Shown here one piece after another: positions 1 to 8,587 of a stretch of 64,000 bases of DNA (positions are counted from its first letter, which is position 1; every line of letters starts with the position of its first letter). The notes under the pieces are model-generated. The model searched no databases. It saw only the letters and a list, made by a program, of their open reading frames with translations, and was not told where the DNA came from. The stretch is taken from the NCBI RefSeq assembly GCF_031454155.1, contig NZ_JAVDQG010000007.1, forward strand, positions 1-64,000. Direction: 5' to 3'. Source of the DNA: Desmospora profundinema. Lineage in GTDB: Bacteria > Bacillota > Bacilli > Thermoactinomycetales > DSM-45169. Both the position numbers and the translations under genes were made by a program.

Positions 1-334
1 AACGCTTCTGTTGTCCGCCTTTCGGCGTGCGCCACTCTCTTGCGGCGACAAGATCTATCTTATCAAATCCCAGCGATCTTGTCAACAACTTTTTTCTGTG
101 CCGCTGAACCGTTTGTGGTCCGTGTCGCGGCGACAGATATTAATTTAACACGGGCAGGATTTATCGTCAAGGGTTTTTTTAAACCCATTTATATTTCCCC
201 TGAATGCCTCGATTATGCCTGCTGGAGAAACCGCTCTGACTGGCAAAGCGGCTGTTGGGTGAGATCCGCCGCACACTCGTGAAGGGCAGCTTCAAGTTCG
301 GTACACATCAAAAGGAAATGTCCGAATCGGCCCC
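1..334. other. Intergenic sequence at window edge
   Basis: No convincing gene is visible here. A 9-base inverted repeat, GACAAGATC and GATCTTGTC, lies near positions 49-91. An open frame on the plus strand (40-282) has no ribosome binding site and no recognisable composition. In B. subtilis the pdaB side of this cluster is followed by an rRNA operon, so the edge may lie near one, but no rRNA sequence is recognisable within the window. Confidence 0.4.
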
Positions 335-338
335 ATTC

Positions 339-364
339 AAAAAACCCCAGTTACCGTACCGGGG
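339..364 (-). terminator. Intrinsic terminator of the DHOD-like gene
   Basis: On the minus strand a CCCC/GGGG-based hairpin is followed by a run of T. It lies downstream of the gene ending at 585, with a repeat unit (368-584) between the stop codon and this hairpin. Its sequence is almost the same as the terminator at 2576-2602. Confidence 0.65.
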
Positions 365-367
365 TGT

Positions 368-584
368 CTAGGGCGGGTCTGGCAATTCGATTTTCCGTGA
401 GAAAAAAGAGAGGGTCGGTATCGCCTTTGGTTCGCCTTTGCACTCACAGAGCACAAGTCTCGTCTGGGTCACTTTCGTTCCCCGGTCTCGCTATGCGCTT
501 TTTGCAACGAAACGAAGACAGCCCACCAGCCCGACTAACCCATGCTCCTATACTCGCTTCGTACAAATGCAACTGTAGTACTAG
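368..584. repeat. CTAG-flanked modular repeat, chimeric ends
   Basis: The unit is bounded by CTAG at 368-371 and 581-584. Its left end (GGCGGGTCTGG) is of the A type also seen at 2607 and 13685. Its right end, GCAACTGTAGTACTAG, is of the B type seen at 13524-13688. The interior holds the 60-base module (GAGCACAAGTCTCG to GGTCTCGCTATG) followed by the core GCGCTTTTTGCAACG and GAAGACAGCC. No transposase is encoded. The unit lies directly after the stop codon of the minus-strand gene at 585-2498. Confidence 0.75.
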
Positions 585-2498
585 TCACTTCGATCGGTTC
601 ATCAGATAGGGGAACGTCAGGATCAGCCCGGCCACATATAATAAGAAAGCCAAGTATGCGGGCGTTAAGTGGAAGTGATCCATATAACCCACCTGAATGT
701 GCACTCCGATGCCACCGACAAAACCGGGGATCCCCCCCAGAAAAAACGCCCACCATACCCAACGTTCTCCTTCGCGGATTCCCCAAAGTGATAAGAGTAA
801 AAAGACGATCCCCGTCGCCAGCAATGTCCCGCCAAAGCCTGCCCGGTCATGGGCGATCAATGGGAGGAGACGATCATTCACTTCCCCGAGGGCATGTGCC
901 GAGGTATCCATAAACACCAAATCCTCCGGAACAAACACTACTGTCATCCCGATAACAGAAATAACGATTCCCGCTACTGAGAAACCTGCACCTAAACAGA
1001 CAAAGGAGAGTTGGCCCCACAAGGAGCGCTGCCAAGATCGGGTATTGTACCGGTTACGCGATCGATCCGGCTGAAACGAGGTCAGGCCAAATTGGATCAT
1101 CAGCCAAAAAAGCGGAAAAAGCACGGCCGACAGCAGGGCATGAAGGGGGTCCAAATAACCATGACCCAAAAAGTAAAACAGGCTGGCAAAACCGATAACA
1201 CAAGAGAGAATCATGATTCGTTTGGACCAGTGAGACCCCTTTCGTAATCCATACAGAGACAGCATGATATACAAAATCCCCAACGAGATCATCGTCCCTG
1301 ATAGTGTAATGCGGTCATGAGCCATAAAGGCGAGCAATCGATTATTCACCGCATGGATTTCCTGTCGGCTCATTCCTGTGATGGCTTCATCATATGGCAA
1401 AATGACATGGGTTGACGCTACCCACCAAGCAGCTGCCCCAATCAAGATCAGGCCTACCCCCATCAACATACCGCATATCCAGGCAGCCTCCCCTGTCCGG
1501 GACTGATTCTCCTCGCGATTCATCTCATCTCCGGCAAACCAATCATCTATGACCGCCTCATTGATCCGTTTAACCAGCCCAGGGCCACTGAAAACCAAGC
1601 CTGCATTCACCATGACCAGATCGGCACCGGCCTTTAAACACATCATCGCATCGGCCGGTTCATGCACAGCAGCGGAGGCGAATACCGGACAATCCGGATA
1701 TCGGTTTTTCCATCGATGAACAGCGGCGAGGACTCGTTGTTTTGCATCCGGATCGCCAATTCGATATCCCTCTGATGTATGGATGCCATCCGAAAATACA
1801 ATGGCATCCACCTCAGAGGACCAGTCTTCTTCCCACTCCAACAACCGGGAATCAGGTAGCACAGATACAGACAGCGGCTTATTCAAACGTCGGCATTCAT
1901 CTGTCACCGCCGTCATATGCTCTTTCCACTCAGTTTGACCCCACTTTCGTCCATCCGTCTCATCCAATACAAAGAAAGAACAATAAGGGGCCAGTTCGCG
2001 AATCAGGTTGATTCGTTCATCGCTAATCCCTGCCTCATCTGCAGATGGATGATGGCCGAGGCGTACCATCAAGGGAGTCGACACCGGTCCCAAATCCTCC
2101 AAAGAGGACAGCAACGCGCTTTTTCCCGTATTTACCCAGGGATGCGAGAGCAGTAATCCCTTCTTATCGTCATCCCGTTCGATCTTTCCCCAAATGGGCT
2201 CTTGCGTCACGATTCCCAGATCCAACAGCCCAGCGCCGAACAGGGACAAAGGTTCCACCCCTAACCGACGAGGATCCAGTTCTCCCGTTATAACCACCGG
2301 GGAAGCCAAATCCAAGCCCCCAATTCGTTGGGAAATCTCCTTGGCAGGAGTCATATGGCCCATGGTTTGGATCAACTGCTTTCCCAAAGGCATACGGCTC
2401 AATCCCCTCATGGCACGAAGGGCCCAATCGCGGGAACGGATATCTGACATCGCAAACAACACCGGCTGAAACAGGGTACGATATGACCAATCCGGCAT
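585..2498 (-). CDS. Dihydroorotate dehydrogenase-like domain fused to duplicated membrane domain
   Basis: The protein has 637 residues. Residues 1 to about 325 look like a class of dihydroorotate dehydrogenase-like TIM barrel: an early GGLDLASPVVITGELDP strand and a late stretch with CLKAGADLVMVNAG and SGPGLVKRI that resembles the flavin-phosphate site of PyrD. Residues from about 345 are hydrophobic and contain two related units of about 110 residues, each with a HDR motif, a GT..(S/A).GI segment and a (L/I)R.G..W turn. The function is unknown; a membrane-bound flavoprotein oxidoreductase is an inference. A good ribosome binding site (AAGGAAAGGAGAG) precedes ATG. It lies downstream of osmC but is separated from it by a terminator and a repeat, so it is probably transcribed alone. 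Confidence 0.7.
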   Translation of the reverse strand: MPDWSYRTLFQPVLFAMSDIRSRDWALRAMRGLSRMPLGKQLIQTMGHMTPAKEISQRIGGLDLASPVVITGELDPRRLGVEPLSLFGAGLLDLGIVTQEPIWGKIERDDDKKGLLLSHPWVNTGKSALLSSLEDLGPVSTPLMVRLGHHPSADEAGISDERINLIRELAPYCSFFVLDETDGRKWGQTEWKEHMTAVTDECRRLNKPLSVSVLPDSRLLEWEEDWSSEVDAIVFSDGIHTSEGYRIGDPDAKQRVLAAVHRWKNRYPDCPVFASAAVHEPADAMMCLKAGADLVMVNAGLVFSGPGLVKRINEAVIDDWFAGDEMNREENQSRTGEAAWICGMLMGVGLILIGAAAWWVASTHVILPYDEAITGMSRQEIHAVNNRLLAFMAHDRITLSGTMISLGILYIMLSLYGLRKGSHWSKRIMILSCVIGFASLFYFLGHGYLDPLHALLSAVLFPLFWLMIQFGLTSFQPDRSRNRYNTRSWQRSLWGQLSFVCLGAGFSVAGIVISVIGMTVVFVPEDLVFMDTSAHALGEVNDRLLPLIAHDRAGFGGTLLATGIVFLLLSLWGIREGERWVWWAFFLGGIPGFVGGIGVHIQVGYMDHFHLTPAYLAFLLYVAGLILTFPYLMNRSK

Positions 2499-2575
2499 GT
2501 GTCTCTCCTTTCCTTATAAATGGTTAGAAATAAGTTCATTTCTATCATTTCACAATTGGTTGATAAATGCGATCC

Positions 2576-2602
2576 AAAAAAACCCCGGTTACCGTACCGG
2601 GG
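2576..2602 (-). terminator. Intrinsic terminator after osmC-like gene
   Basis: A 7-bp stem (CCCCGGT/ACCGGGG, loop TACCGT) is followed on the minus strand by seven T. A repeat unit (2607-2800) lies between the osmC stop codon and this hairpin, the same order as at 339-584. Confidence 0.75.
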
Positions 2603-2606
2603 GTGC

Positions 2607-2800
2607 CTAGAGAGGGTCTGGAAATTCGATTTTCCGTAAAAAAAAAGGGAGGGTTGGTATGGCTTTTGGTACGCCTTTGCACTCACAGAGCACAACTCTC
2701 GCCTGGGTCACGCTCCCCGGTCTCGCTATGCGCTTTTTGCAACGAAACGAAGACAGCCATACCAACACGGAATCTCGCCCTGCGGATTTCCAGACACGCC
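2607..2800. repeat. CTAG-associated modular repeat, A type
   Basis: The left end is CTAG followed by AGAGGGTCTGG and ATTCGATTTTCCGT. The interior carries the 60-base module (GAGCACAACTCTCGCC to GGTCTCGCTATG) and the core GCGCTTTTTGCAACGAAACG. The right end is GCGGATTTCCAGACACGCC, an inverted form of the left terminus. CTAG is present only on the left. The unit shows no coding potential and ends 8 bases from the stop codon of the osmC-like gene. Confidence 0.75.
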
Positions 2801-2808
2801 ATCGTTAA

Positions 2809-3225
2809 TCATTCATACCGATTGCCATTGATTTCAAAGCTGGTGAGGATTTCTGCGTTAAGGGACTGGGAAACGGAGCAGTATTTGTCCCGGGAAAGCT
2901 CGACGGCACGCCTCACTTTCTCTTCAGGCAAGTCTCCGGTCAGTTTGTAATGGATATGAACACGAGTAAACCGGCGGGGATGATCCTCTGCCCGCTCCCC
3001 GGAAATTTCCATATCGAAATCTTCCACTGTCAATCTCATCTTGCGCAGAATTTCGACGATATCAATTCCGGAGCATGCGCCCGTGGCAGACAGTAACAAC
3101 TCTGTCGGCCTCGCTCCCCGATCTTCACCACCCACTTCCGGTGCGGCATCTAGGGTGACCGTGTGCCCGGAGGGGGTTTTCGCCTCAAAACGCATCTTAC
3201 CTTCCCAGGACAGTTTTGTTTTCAT
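2809..3225 (-). CDS. OsmC/Ohr family peroxiredoxin-like protein
   Basis: A 138-residue OsmC-fold protein. Members of this family reduce organic hydroperoxides with two cysteines. Both are visible: one in LLLSATGACSGIDIVEIL and one in DKYCSVSQSL. The start is taken at the second ATG, eight bases after GGAGG; an in-frame ATG six bases upstream is too close to the same site. It starts 15 bases downstream of the SpoIIM-like gene stop and is probably cotranscribed with it. The physiological substrate is not evident. Confidence 0.88.
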   Translation of the reverse strand: MKTKLSWEGKMRFEAKTPSGHTVTLDAAPEVGGEDRGARPTELLLSATGACSGIDIVEILRKMRLTVEDFDMEISGERAEDHPRRFTRVHIHYKLTGDLPEEKVRRAVELSRDKYCSVSQSLNAEILTSFEINGNRYE

Positions 3226-3239
3226 CCACATTTCCTCCT

Positions 3240-3860
3240 TTATGCGAGATCACTCAACAGAGTAATGAGGCCGGCTTCAATCAGAGCGGCGAAAAACAGC
3301 AACACCAGGATTCCTAACAGAATCGGCAACGCCCGTCTGCGAATCCCCTTCCAATCCTCGACGCTTCTCGTCCTGGCAGTGGATGAGAACAGCCCCACAA
3401 TCGACCGAGAAACCGTCATCCCCAACCGAATCCCAAAGGTGGCAGCGATCAGGATGGCCGGTAATTCCAAAGTTCCATGGGGGAGAATGGTGGTGACGAA
3501 CAGGACGAAGGGATTGGCTCCCGATTCGCCGGAGGCGATCCCCAGCACCACCCCCAGGAGCATGCCGTTCGTCACCAGCGCCATCAGGGGAAACACTCCG
3601 AAGAAAAGACCAAACACCACCATCAGGAGCGAAGCGGTAACATTGTTGATAAAGATAGTGATAAAGGCATTTGCGAAAGTGGGGTTCTCCTGGATCTCTT
3701 CCAGCGTTTTTTCGAATTCTTCCCACATGGGGGAATTCATCAAGGCTTCCCCGAGAGTTTCAGCCCCGGCAAATCCAGCAAGTGCAGTAAACAAAAACAC
3801 AAATGTGGCGAAGATCAAGATGTTTTTATCTTCCCAAACGGATGCTAAGAAACGACGCAT
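3240..3860 (-). CDS. Stage II sporulation protein M-like membrane protein
   Basis: A 206-residue integral membrane protein of the SpoIIM/DUF95 family, with several hydrophobic segments and the stretch MLLGVVLGIASGESG followed by ILPHGTLELPAILIA, which is characteristic of the family. True SpoIIM works with SpoIID and SpoIIP in engulfment peptidoglycan hydrolysis. Family members outside that operon are of unknown role, so the exact job is not assigned. The ATG at 3860 has an AAAGAGGAG site upstream; longer in-frame starts run back towards pdaB and are less likely. It diverges from pdaB. Confidence 0.8.
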   Translation of the reverse strand: MRRFLASVWEDKNILIFATFVFLFTALAGFAGAETLGEALMNSPMWEEFEKTLEEIQENPTFANAFITIFINNVTASLLMVVFGLFFGVFPLMALVTNGMLLGVVLGIASGESGANPFVLFVTTILPHGTLELPAILIAATFGIRLGMTVSRSIVGLFSSTARTRSVEDWKGIRRRALPILLGILVLLFFAALIEAGLITLLSDLA

Positions 3861-3969
3861 CCCCTCACACTCCTCTTTTTCCCGCGAAATGGATTCATAA
3901 CCCTCGTCCATCGGAATACATTTAAAGTGGGACAGGTGCATAAACCGATGTGGCGGAGGTGGCGGGAGT

Positions 3970-4734
3970 TTGAATTTCTTTTGGGTAATGTCAGGCAAAC
4001 ACTTAAAGCGCGGCTTGATGGTGGTGGTCGCCCTGATGCTGGCAGTCGGCATTTATGTGGCGGAACAACGAGACATCCAAGTCTTTATGCCGCTCAATCA
4101 AGGCCCTGCAGCAGTCTACAGCGTAGACACAGATCAAAAAAAGCTGGCTCTGACCTTTGATATCAGCTGGGGAGAAGAACGAACCGGTCCCATCTTGGAT
4201 GTATTGGAACAAAAAGGGGTGAAAAAAGCGACGTTTTTCTTAAGCTCCCCTTGGGCTGAAACCCACCCGGATATCGTGAAGCGCATCGTCGACATGGGAT
4301 TTGAGATCGGCAGTCACGGTCATCGCCACGAAAACTACAGCACCTATGATGAGGAAAAGATCCGGACACAAATCCGCAAAGCTCATCAAATCTTAACGGG
4401 ATTAACCAAGCAAGAGCCCAACCTGATCCGATTCCCCAACGGCGACTTCGACAAGCGTGTCTTGAAAATCGCCGACGAGATGGGCTACACCACCATCCAA
4501 TGGGATACCGACTCATTGGACTGGATGAACCCGGGCAGGGACAAAATCATCAACCGGGTCACCAGTAAAGCCCACCCAGGGGACATCATCCTGATGCATG
4601 CCAGCGATTCCAGCAAGCAACTGCATGAAGCACTGCCGGTCATTCTCGACGATCTTACGGAAAAGGGATACGAATTTGTAACCGTGTCCGAACTGATCGC
4701 AGGGTCCGAAGTGGAATTGAATCCGGTGGATTAA
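3970..4734 (+). CDS. pdaB: Sporulation polysaccharide deacetylase PdaB
   Basis: A 254-residue NodB-fold deacetylase with an N-terminal membrane anchor (residues about 15-31). PdaB is needed to keep spores dormant after cortex formation. Motifs visible are LTFDISWG (catalytic Asp region), GSHGHRHEN (metal-binding His pair), RFPNGDFDKRVL and IILMHASD. The His pair is intact here. The TTG start follows a GGAGG/GGGAG stretch and gives an N-terminus (MNFFWV) that matches the family length. It is convergent with kbaA, with a shared terminator hairpin between them. Confidence 0.92.
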   Translation: MNFFWVMSGKHLKRGLMVVVALMLAVGIYVAEQRDIQVFMPLNQGPAAVYSVDTDQKKLALTFDISWGEERTGPILDVLEQKGVKKATFFLSSPWAETHPDIVKRIVDMGFEIGSHGHRHENYSTYDEEKIRTQIRKAHQILTGLTKQEPNLIRFPNGDFDKRVLKIADEMGYTTIQWDTDSLDWMNPGRDKIINRVTSKAHPGDIILMHASDSSKQLHEALPVILDDLTEKGYEFVTVSELIAGSEVELNPVD

Positions 4735-4765
4735 AAGCTGGACCAAGGGTTCAGCTTTTCTTTTT
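4732..4765 (+). terminator. Terminator between pdaB and kbaA
   Basis: AAAAGCTG and CAGCTTTT form a hairpin followed on the plus strand by a long T-rich tract. The tract also encodes the lysine-rich C-terminus of kbaA on the other strand. The hairpin may work in both directions. Confidence 0.7.
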
Positions 4766-5365
4766 TTCTTTCTGCGGCTTTTCCGGCGTGGGCAAATCCA
4801 TGGGCTCCACCAAACGATGTAATTGCATGATCTGCCAGGCGTTACATACCAAAAGTGTAAGCACCATCAGCAAAATCATCTCAAGGGATTGCTGTTCGAT
4901 GGACGGCAGCGCTTCCAACCAGGTGGCCGCTACCATAAAGAAGACAGTAGGGATGAACGCAGATGGATTGGTTGCTTTCATCTTGAACCAGGCCACCACT
5001 AGAGCCGCAATCAAAATAACAGCGGGTAAAATTAGATGTAACAAAAAAGAAGCCGTCTCTTCCCCGCCGCGTCGCAACGTGATGGAAAAAGAATTAATCA
5101 GGACGAGGATCGTCAACCCTAATTGCAGCGATTGGTAAATATAGGGGTTTCGGATAAATCCCCTCCCGACCATGTTAAACACCATATACGCAAAAAAGCC
5201 CATCTGAGCCACGGCACCAAACATCACCCCGGCCCATAACATGCGGACAAAATCGATCCCGATCGGCCCGAAGAACACCTGCAAGGCAAACCCCGCCACC
5301 GGTGCCGCCAGTGTTCCCAACAATAAGGTGGTCCAAAACAAGAAAAACAGCTTACGTATAGTCAT
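4751..5365 (-). CDS. kbaA: KinB signalling pathway activation protein KbaA
   Basis: A 204-residue membrane protein with about six hydrophobic segments and a charged tail rich in Lys and Pro. KbaA activates the KinB sensor kinase that feeds phosphate into the Spo0A phosphorelay at the start of sporulation. Assignment rests on overall sequence character and on its place between pdaB and gerD, which is the B. subtilis order. Two small hairpin repeats lie 39-99 bases upstream of its start codon. Confidence 0.85.
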   Translation of the reverse strand: MTIRKLFFLFWTTLLLGTLAAPVAGFALQVFFGPIGIDFVRMLWAGVMFGAVAQMGFFAYMVFNMVGRGFIRNPYIYQSLQLGLTILVLINSFSITLRRGGEETASFLLHLILPAVILIAALVVAWFKMKATNPSAFIPTVFFMVAATWLEALPSIEQQSLEMILLMVLTLLVCNAWQIMQLHRLVEPMDLPTPEKPQKEKKKS

Positions 5366-5403
5366 ATGAAATGAATCGCTCCTTCAACCATCGGTTATTT
5401 AAA

Positions 5404-5464
5404 TTGTCGTCCCTTTAAGGGCTTCCATCCGCTAATTTAGTTGTCGTCCCTTTAGGGGCAACCA
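5404..5464. repeat. Two 24-bp hairpin repeat units
   Basis: TTGTCGTCCCTTTA followed by a GGG run occurs twice, at 5404-5427 and 5441-5464, 37 bases apart. Within each unit CCC and GGG can pair. Closely related units occur at 40914-41093, upstream of the L7Ae-like gene. Both sets lie upstream of minus-strand genes. Confidence 0.6.
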
Positions 5465-5472
5465 TTATCGAC

Positions 5473-5510
5473 CAGGGCGTGTCTGAACAATCCGTAGGGA
5501 TGGCGGCAAT
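5473..5510. repeat. Isolated end of the A-type modular repeat
   Basis: AGGGCGTGTCTGAACAATCC followed by GTAGG matches the outer end of the A-type units at 34307 and 58527. The rest of a unit is absent, so this is a fragment. The intergenic region 5366-5762 otherwise holds the hairpin repeats and the gerD promoter. Confidence 0.55.
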
Positions 5511-5662
5511 GCTGCACCCCCATACGCCTATTTCGAACATAGATCCCTTGTACGAGTCACACCCATTATACCGATGACAAGTCGGTTTAAACAATCAATC
5601 CCGTTCCGCCATTGTGACAGTTCATGGGCGGTGCCCCGGTTTCAGGCACGATTTAGGCAGAT

Positions 5663-5692
5663 TCATAAAATGGTCTCTGCCTTCCCATATTA
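5663..5692 (+). promoter_or_regulatory. Probable sigma-G promoter of gerD
   Basis: TCATA (5663-5667) and CATATTA (5686-5692) are separated by 18 bases. The -10 element fits the sigma-G pattern CATNHTA and the -35 fits most of GHATR. Known gerD genes are expressed in the forespore under sigma-G, so position and gene agree. Confidence 0.6.
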
Positions 5693-5762
5693 ACTGTGAG
5701 AGCCTGAAAATGGAGTTGCCCCTGTGGGACCGACAATTTAGAGAACCGGGGAGTTGAATCAC

Positions 5763-6377
5763 ATGGACCGTCGCTTGCGCTTCATCCCGATCTTATTTCT
5801 GTTGATTTTCATGGTTTCCTGCGGCCCTGTCACCCGTCCAGAACCCCAAACCATGGATTATGCAGAGACGAAACAAATGGTGATGGACGTTCTGCAGACA
5901 CAAGAAGGCAAAAAAGCATTGGTGGAGTTGCTGCAAGATCCGGAAATTCGCCAGGATATCATTATCGCCGAACAAGAAATGGAAAAAACAGTAAGCGAAA
6001 CCCTGGTTTCCCCGGAAATGCAGAAACAACTGGAAAAGCTGATGGAAAAACCAAAAGTGGCTGCCAGCTTCGCCAAGGCCACTCAAAAACAGCAAAAAGA
6101 ACTGATGAAGGATTTGCTGAAGGATCCGGAATATCAAAAGGGAATGCTGGACATCATGCGGGATCCCGAATACACCAGACACTTGAAACAGTTAATGAAA
6201 AGCCGGGAATACCGCCAACAGACTATGAAGACGATGGAAGAGGCCCTGGACAACCCCGTCTTCCGGGAAAAGTTCACCAAAGTGGTGGAGGAAGCGGTGA
6301 AGAAACAAGAGGAAGAAAAGAAGAAACAGGAACAAGGAGGAGGACAAGGGGATCAACAGGGCGGGGGAAGTACGTAA
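5763..6377 (+). CDS. gerD: Spore germination lipoprotein GerD
   Basis: A 204-residue lipoprotein. The signal peptide ends in a lipobox with Cys at residue 20 (FMVSCGP). The body is helical and repetitive, with units such as LLQDPEIRQDI, LLKDPEYQKGML and IMRDPEYTRHL. The C-terminus is Lys/Gln-rich and ends in a Gly/Gln-rich tail. GerD organises germinant receptors into clusters on the spore inner membrane. The ATG at 5763 is placed eight bases after GGGGAG; a TTG nine bases upstream is too close to that site. It is convergent with salA. Confidence 0.93.
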   Translation: MDRRLRFIPILFLLIFMVSCGPVTRPEPQTMDYAETKQMVMDVLQTQEGKKALVELLQDPEIRQDIIIAEQEMEKTVSETLVSPEMQKQLEKLMEKPKVAASFAKATQKQQKELMKDLLKDPEYQKGMLDIMRDPEYTRHLKQLMKSREYRQQTMKTMEEALDNPVFREKFTKVVEEAVKKQEEEKKKQEQGGGQGDQQGGGST

Positions 6378-6430
6378 TACTTCTGAGGACTCCATCGCGG
6401 CCCGATAAAAAGCTCCCTTCCGTAAATAAG

Positions 6431-6485
6431 CAAAAACCCCCGCTGTGGTGTGGAACATCACACCATCAGCGAGGGGCTTTTCCTC
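6431..6485. terminator. Bidirectional terminator between gerD and salA
   Basis: A long imperfect hairpin (CCCCCGCTG and GGTGTG pairing with CACACC and CAGCGAGGGG) has A-rich sequence on its left and T-rich sequence on its right. It can therefore stop transcripts from both convergent genes. Confidence 0.8.
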
Positions 6486-6495
6486 TTTTGCTGAA

Positions 6496-7614
6496 TCAAG
6501 CCTGGCTCGTTCGGTCGATGACTTGACGGGCCAGATCTGCGTACAATCGACCCGTGGATGTGTCCGCTCCATAGATGGACGGTGAGAAGTCCGGCGCGGA
6601 GGGATCTTTGTTTTCCGGAGCTCCCAAGGGAATCTGAACAAGCAACTCTGTCTGCAATTCCTCAGCCAGTTTGTCGCCGCCTCCCTTGCCAAAGACAAAA
6701 TCCCGGTTTCCACAGGAGGAACATTGGTAATAGGCCATGTTTTCCACTACACCCAGGATCTCATGTTCCGTGTGCAGGGCCATCGCTCCTGCTCTTGCCG
6801 CAACAAAAGCAGCGGTGGCATGGGGGGTGGTCACCAGCAATTCCTTGCTCTGGGGCAACATCTGATGAACATCCAAGGCAACGTCGCCGGTTCCGGGAGG
6901 CAAGTCAAGGATACAAAAGTCCAATCCGCCCCAATCCACCTCCTGGAAGAAGTTGCGCAGCATCTTACCCAACATGGGGCCACGCCAGATCACGGGGGCG
7001 TTCTCTTCCACAAAAAAGCCCATGGAGATCACTTTGACTCCAAACCGTTCCACTGGATAGATGGTCTTGTCCACAACCGCAGGCCGTTCTTCGATTCCCA
7101 TCATATCGGGAACACTGAATCCGTAAATGTCGGCATCAATAATGCCCACGCGTTTACCTGCCCGGGCCAGGGCGACTGCCAAATTGACCGCCACAGTCGA
7201 CTTGCCCACGCCGCCTTTGCCGCTTGCGACGGAGATAAACACGGTACCGGAGTCCGGGGACAACAGGGAGGCTTGTTCCGCCTGAATCGGTGTTTGTCCC
7301 GCTGCCCGTTTGGCCCGCACCTTTTGTTGATGTTCTTCACGAATTCGTGCCGCCAGCGCTTCCTGTTCCTTATCGCTTAAAACATCCACCGTAACTTCCA
7401 CCGCGGGAGCCCCGATTTCTTTTAACGCTTTTTCTACCTCTTGGATCATCTGTTCCCGGTGGGGTGTATCCTCGCTGAACAACATCAGCTGAAGACTCAC
7501 CTTATCCTCAAAAATGCGGATGTTGCGAACCAGGTTCAGTTTGACCAGATTATGCTTGAATTCCGGTTCTTCCACTTGACGAAGCGCTTCCAAAATATTT
7601 TCGATCGTCGGCAT
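6496..7614 (-). CDS. salA: Mrp/NBP35-family P-loop ATPase SalA
   Basis: A 372-residue protein. The N-terminal 90 residues form a MIP18/DUF59-like domain. A ParA/Mrp ATPase domain follows with the deviant Walker A ASGKGGVGKSTVAVNLA (around residue 130) and later LDLPPGTGDV. A CSSCG pair lies near residue 300. Mrp proteins carry Fe-S clusters. B. subtilis SalA also acts as a regulator that lowers scoC expression and so raises protease production. Its position next to gerD and cwlD is the conserved one. Confidence 0.9.
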   Translation of the reverse strand: MPTIENILEALRQVEEPEFKHNLVKLNLVRNIRIFEDKVSLQLMLFSEDTPHREQMIQEVEKALKEIGAPAVEVTVDVLSDKEQEALAARIREEHQQKVRAKRAAGQTPIQAEQASLLSPDSGTVFISVASGKGGVGKSTVAVNLAVALARAGKRVGIIDADIYGFSVPDMMGIEERPAVVDKTIYPVERFGVKVISMGFFVEENAPVIWRGPMLGKMLRNFFQEVDWGGLDFCILDLPPGTGDVALDVHQMLPQSKELLVTTPHATAAFVAARAGAMALHTEHEILGVVENMAYYQCSSCGNRDFVFGKGGGDKLAEELQTELLVQIPLGAPENKDPSAPDFSPSIYGADTSTGRLYADLARQVIDRTSQA

Positions 7615-7796
7615 ATCCTGTTACACCTCAATTTATCCTGTCGTTTTTATGAGTCATCATGCCCCATCCCCGCGGCATAACAACCGGTATAAGACGATTG
7701 CAACAAGGTGTTAACACAGACTGTACTTCAAAAGTGTGTTTTTCTTCGTCCCTATCATGATACCAATCCTGAACGGAGTTTCAAAGGGAGGATCCG

Positions 7797-8549
7797 CTAC
7801 CTGTCTTCACTCAACTCTTCTCCCCCCTCTTCCTTATAAGCAAAGAAATGGACAACCCCTTCGTAAATCGAGGCTGCCAATAGGTTTTGATAGGGTTCCT
7901 GCGCCAATCGCGCCGCCTCTTGCGGGTTTGACAAAAAGCCCACTTCCACCAAAGCGGATGGAACGGGGGAAGTTTTTAATATGTAGACTTCTCCGCTGTG
8001 ACGCGCCTGACGGGTGGTGTTTTCCAAATTGCGAATCAGCTCTCTCTGGATGTAACGGGCCAGTTGTTGGTTATCTTCCAAGGTGGGATAGTAAAAAGTC
8101 TGGGCACCGGACCATCGTGAGGAAGGGACTGCATTCAAGTGAACGCTGATAAAAGCATCCGCATCGCTCGTCTTAACCAGTTGGGCCCTTCGGTGCAGAT
8201 CCTGCGCCTTGCGCTTCCGAGCACCGACATCTGCCAAATCCTGGTCTGTCTCTCGGGTCAAGATTACCAAAGCACCTGCTTCTTGCAGATAATCTCGCAA
8301 TTTCAGTGAAATCGAAAGCGCCACTTCCTTTTCCACCAGCCCGTCACGGCTGACCGCCCCCCCGTCCTTTCCTCCATGACCCGGATCGACAACAATCACT
8401 TTACCGGACAACGGCATGCTCCATGCATCCTGAGATGCAAAGCCAGTCCACCACGCCATCCATGCGGTTACCGCTGCCAGTAAAAAAAGGAATAGGAACC
8501 CCCAAAAGCCCGGGCTTCGCTTCCGCATCCATGCTTTCCATTGGTTCAT
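7797..8549 (-). CDS. cwlD: N-acetylmuramoyl-L-alanine amidase CwlD
   Basis: A 250-residue Amidase_3 enzyme with an N-terminal membrane anchor (residues about 15-34). CwlD removes the peptide from muramic acid so that PdaA can form muramic-delta-lactam in the spore cortex. Zinc ligands are visible in VVDPGHGGKDGG, the glutamate of VEKEVALS and ISVHLNA. An AAGGGGGG site precedes ATG. A possible sporulation-type promoter lies just upstream, inside the end of ybaK. Confidence 0.93.
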   Translation of the reverse strand: MNQWKAWMRKRSPGFWGFLFLFLLAAVTAWMAWWTGFASQDAWSMPLSGKVIVVDPGHGGKDGGAVSRDGLVEKEVALSISLKLRDYLQEAGALVILTRETDQDLADVGARKRKAQDLHRRAQLVKTSDADAFISVHLNAVPSSRWSGAQTFYYPTLEDNQQLARYIQRELIRNLENTTRQARHSGEVYILKTSPVPSALVEVGFLSNPQEAARLAQEPYQNLLAASIYEGVVHFFAYKEEGGEELSEDR

Positions 8550-8587
8550 CGGGTATCCCCCCTTGGTCCTAAGTCAGTTTGTCCCAT

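Noticed and set aside
40-282. Plus-strand ORF near the window start
   Set aside because: It has no ribosome binding site, ordinary codon use is lacking and nothing is recognisable.
364-609. Plus-strand ORF over the repeat (contains MRFLQRNEDSPPAR)
   Set aside because: Similar peptides occur wherever the repeat occurs, but the frames are not kept between copies and there is no ribosome binding site; it is repeat sequence read as protein.
5404-5464. CRISPR-like array
   Set aside because: There are only two units, the spaces between them are about 13-16 bases, the units differ from each other, and no cas genes are present.
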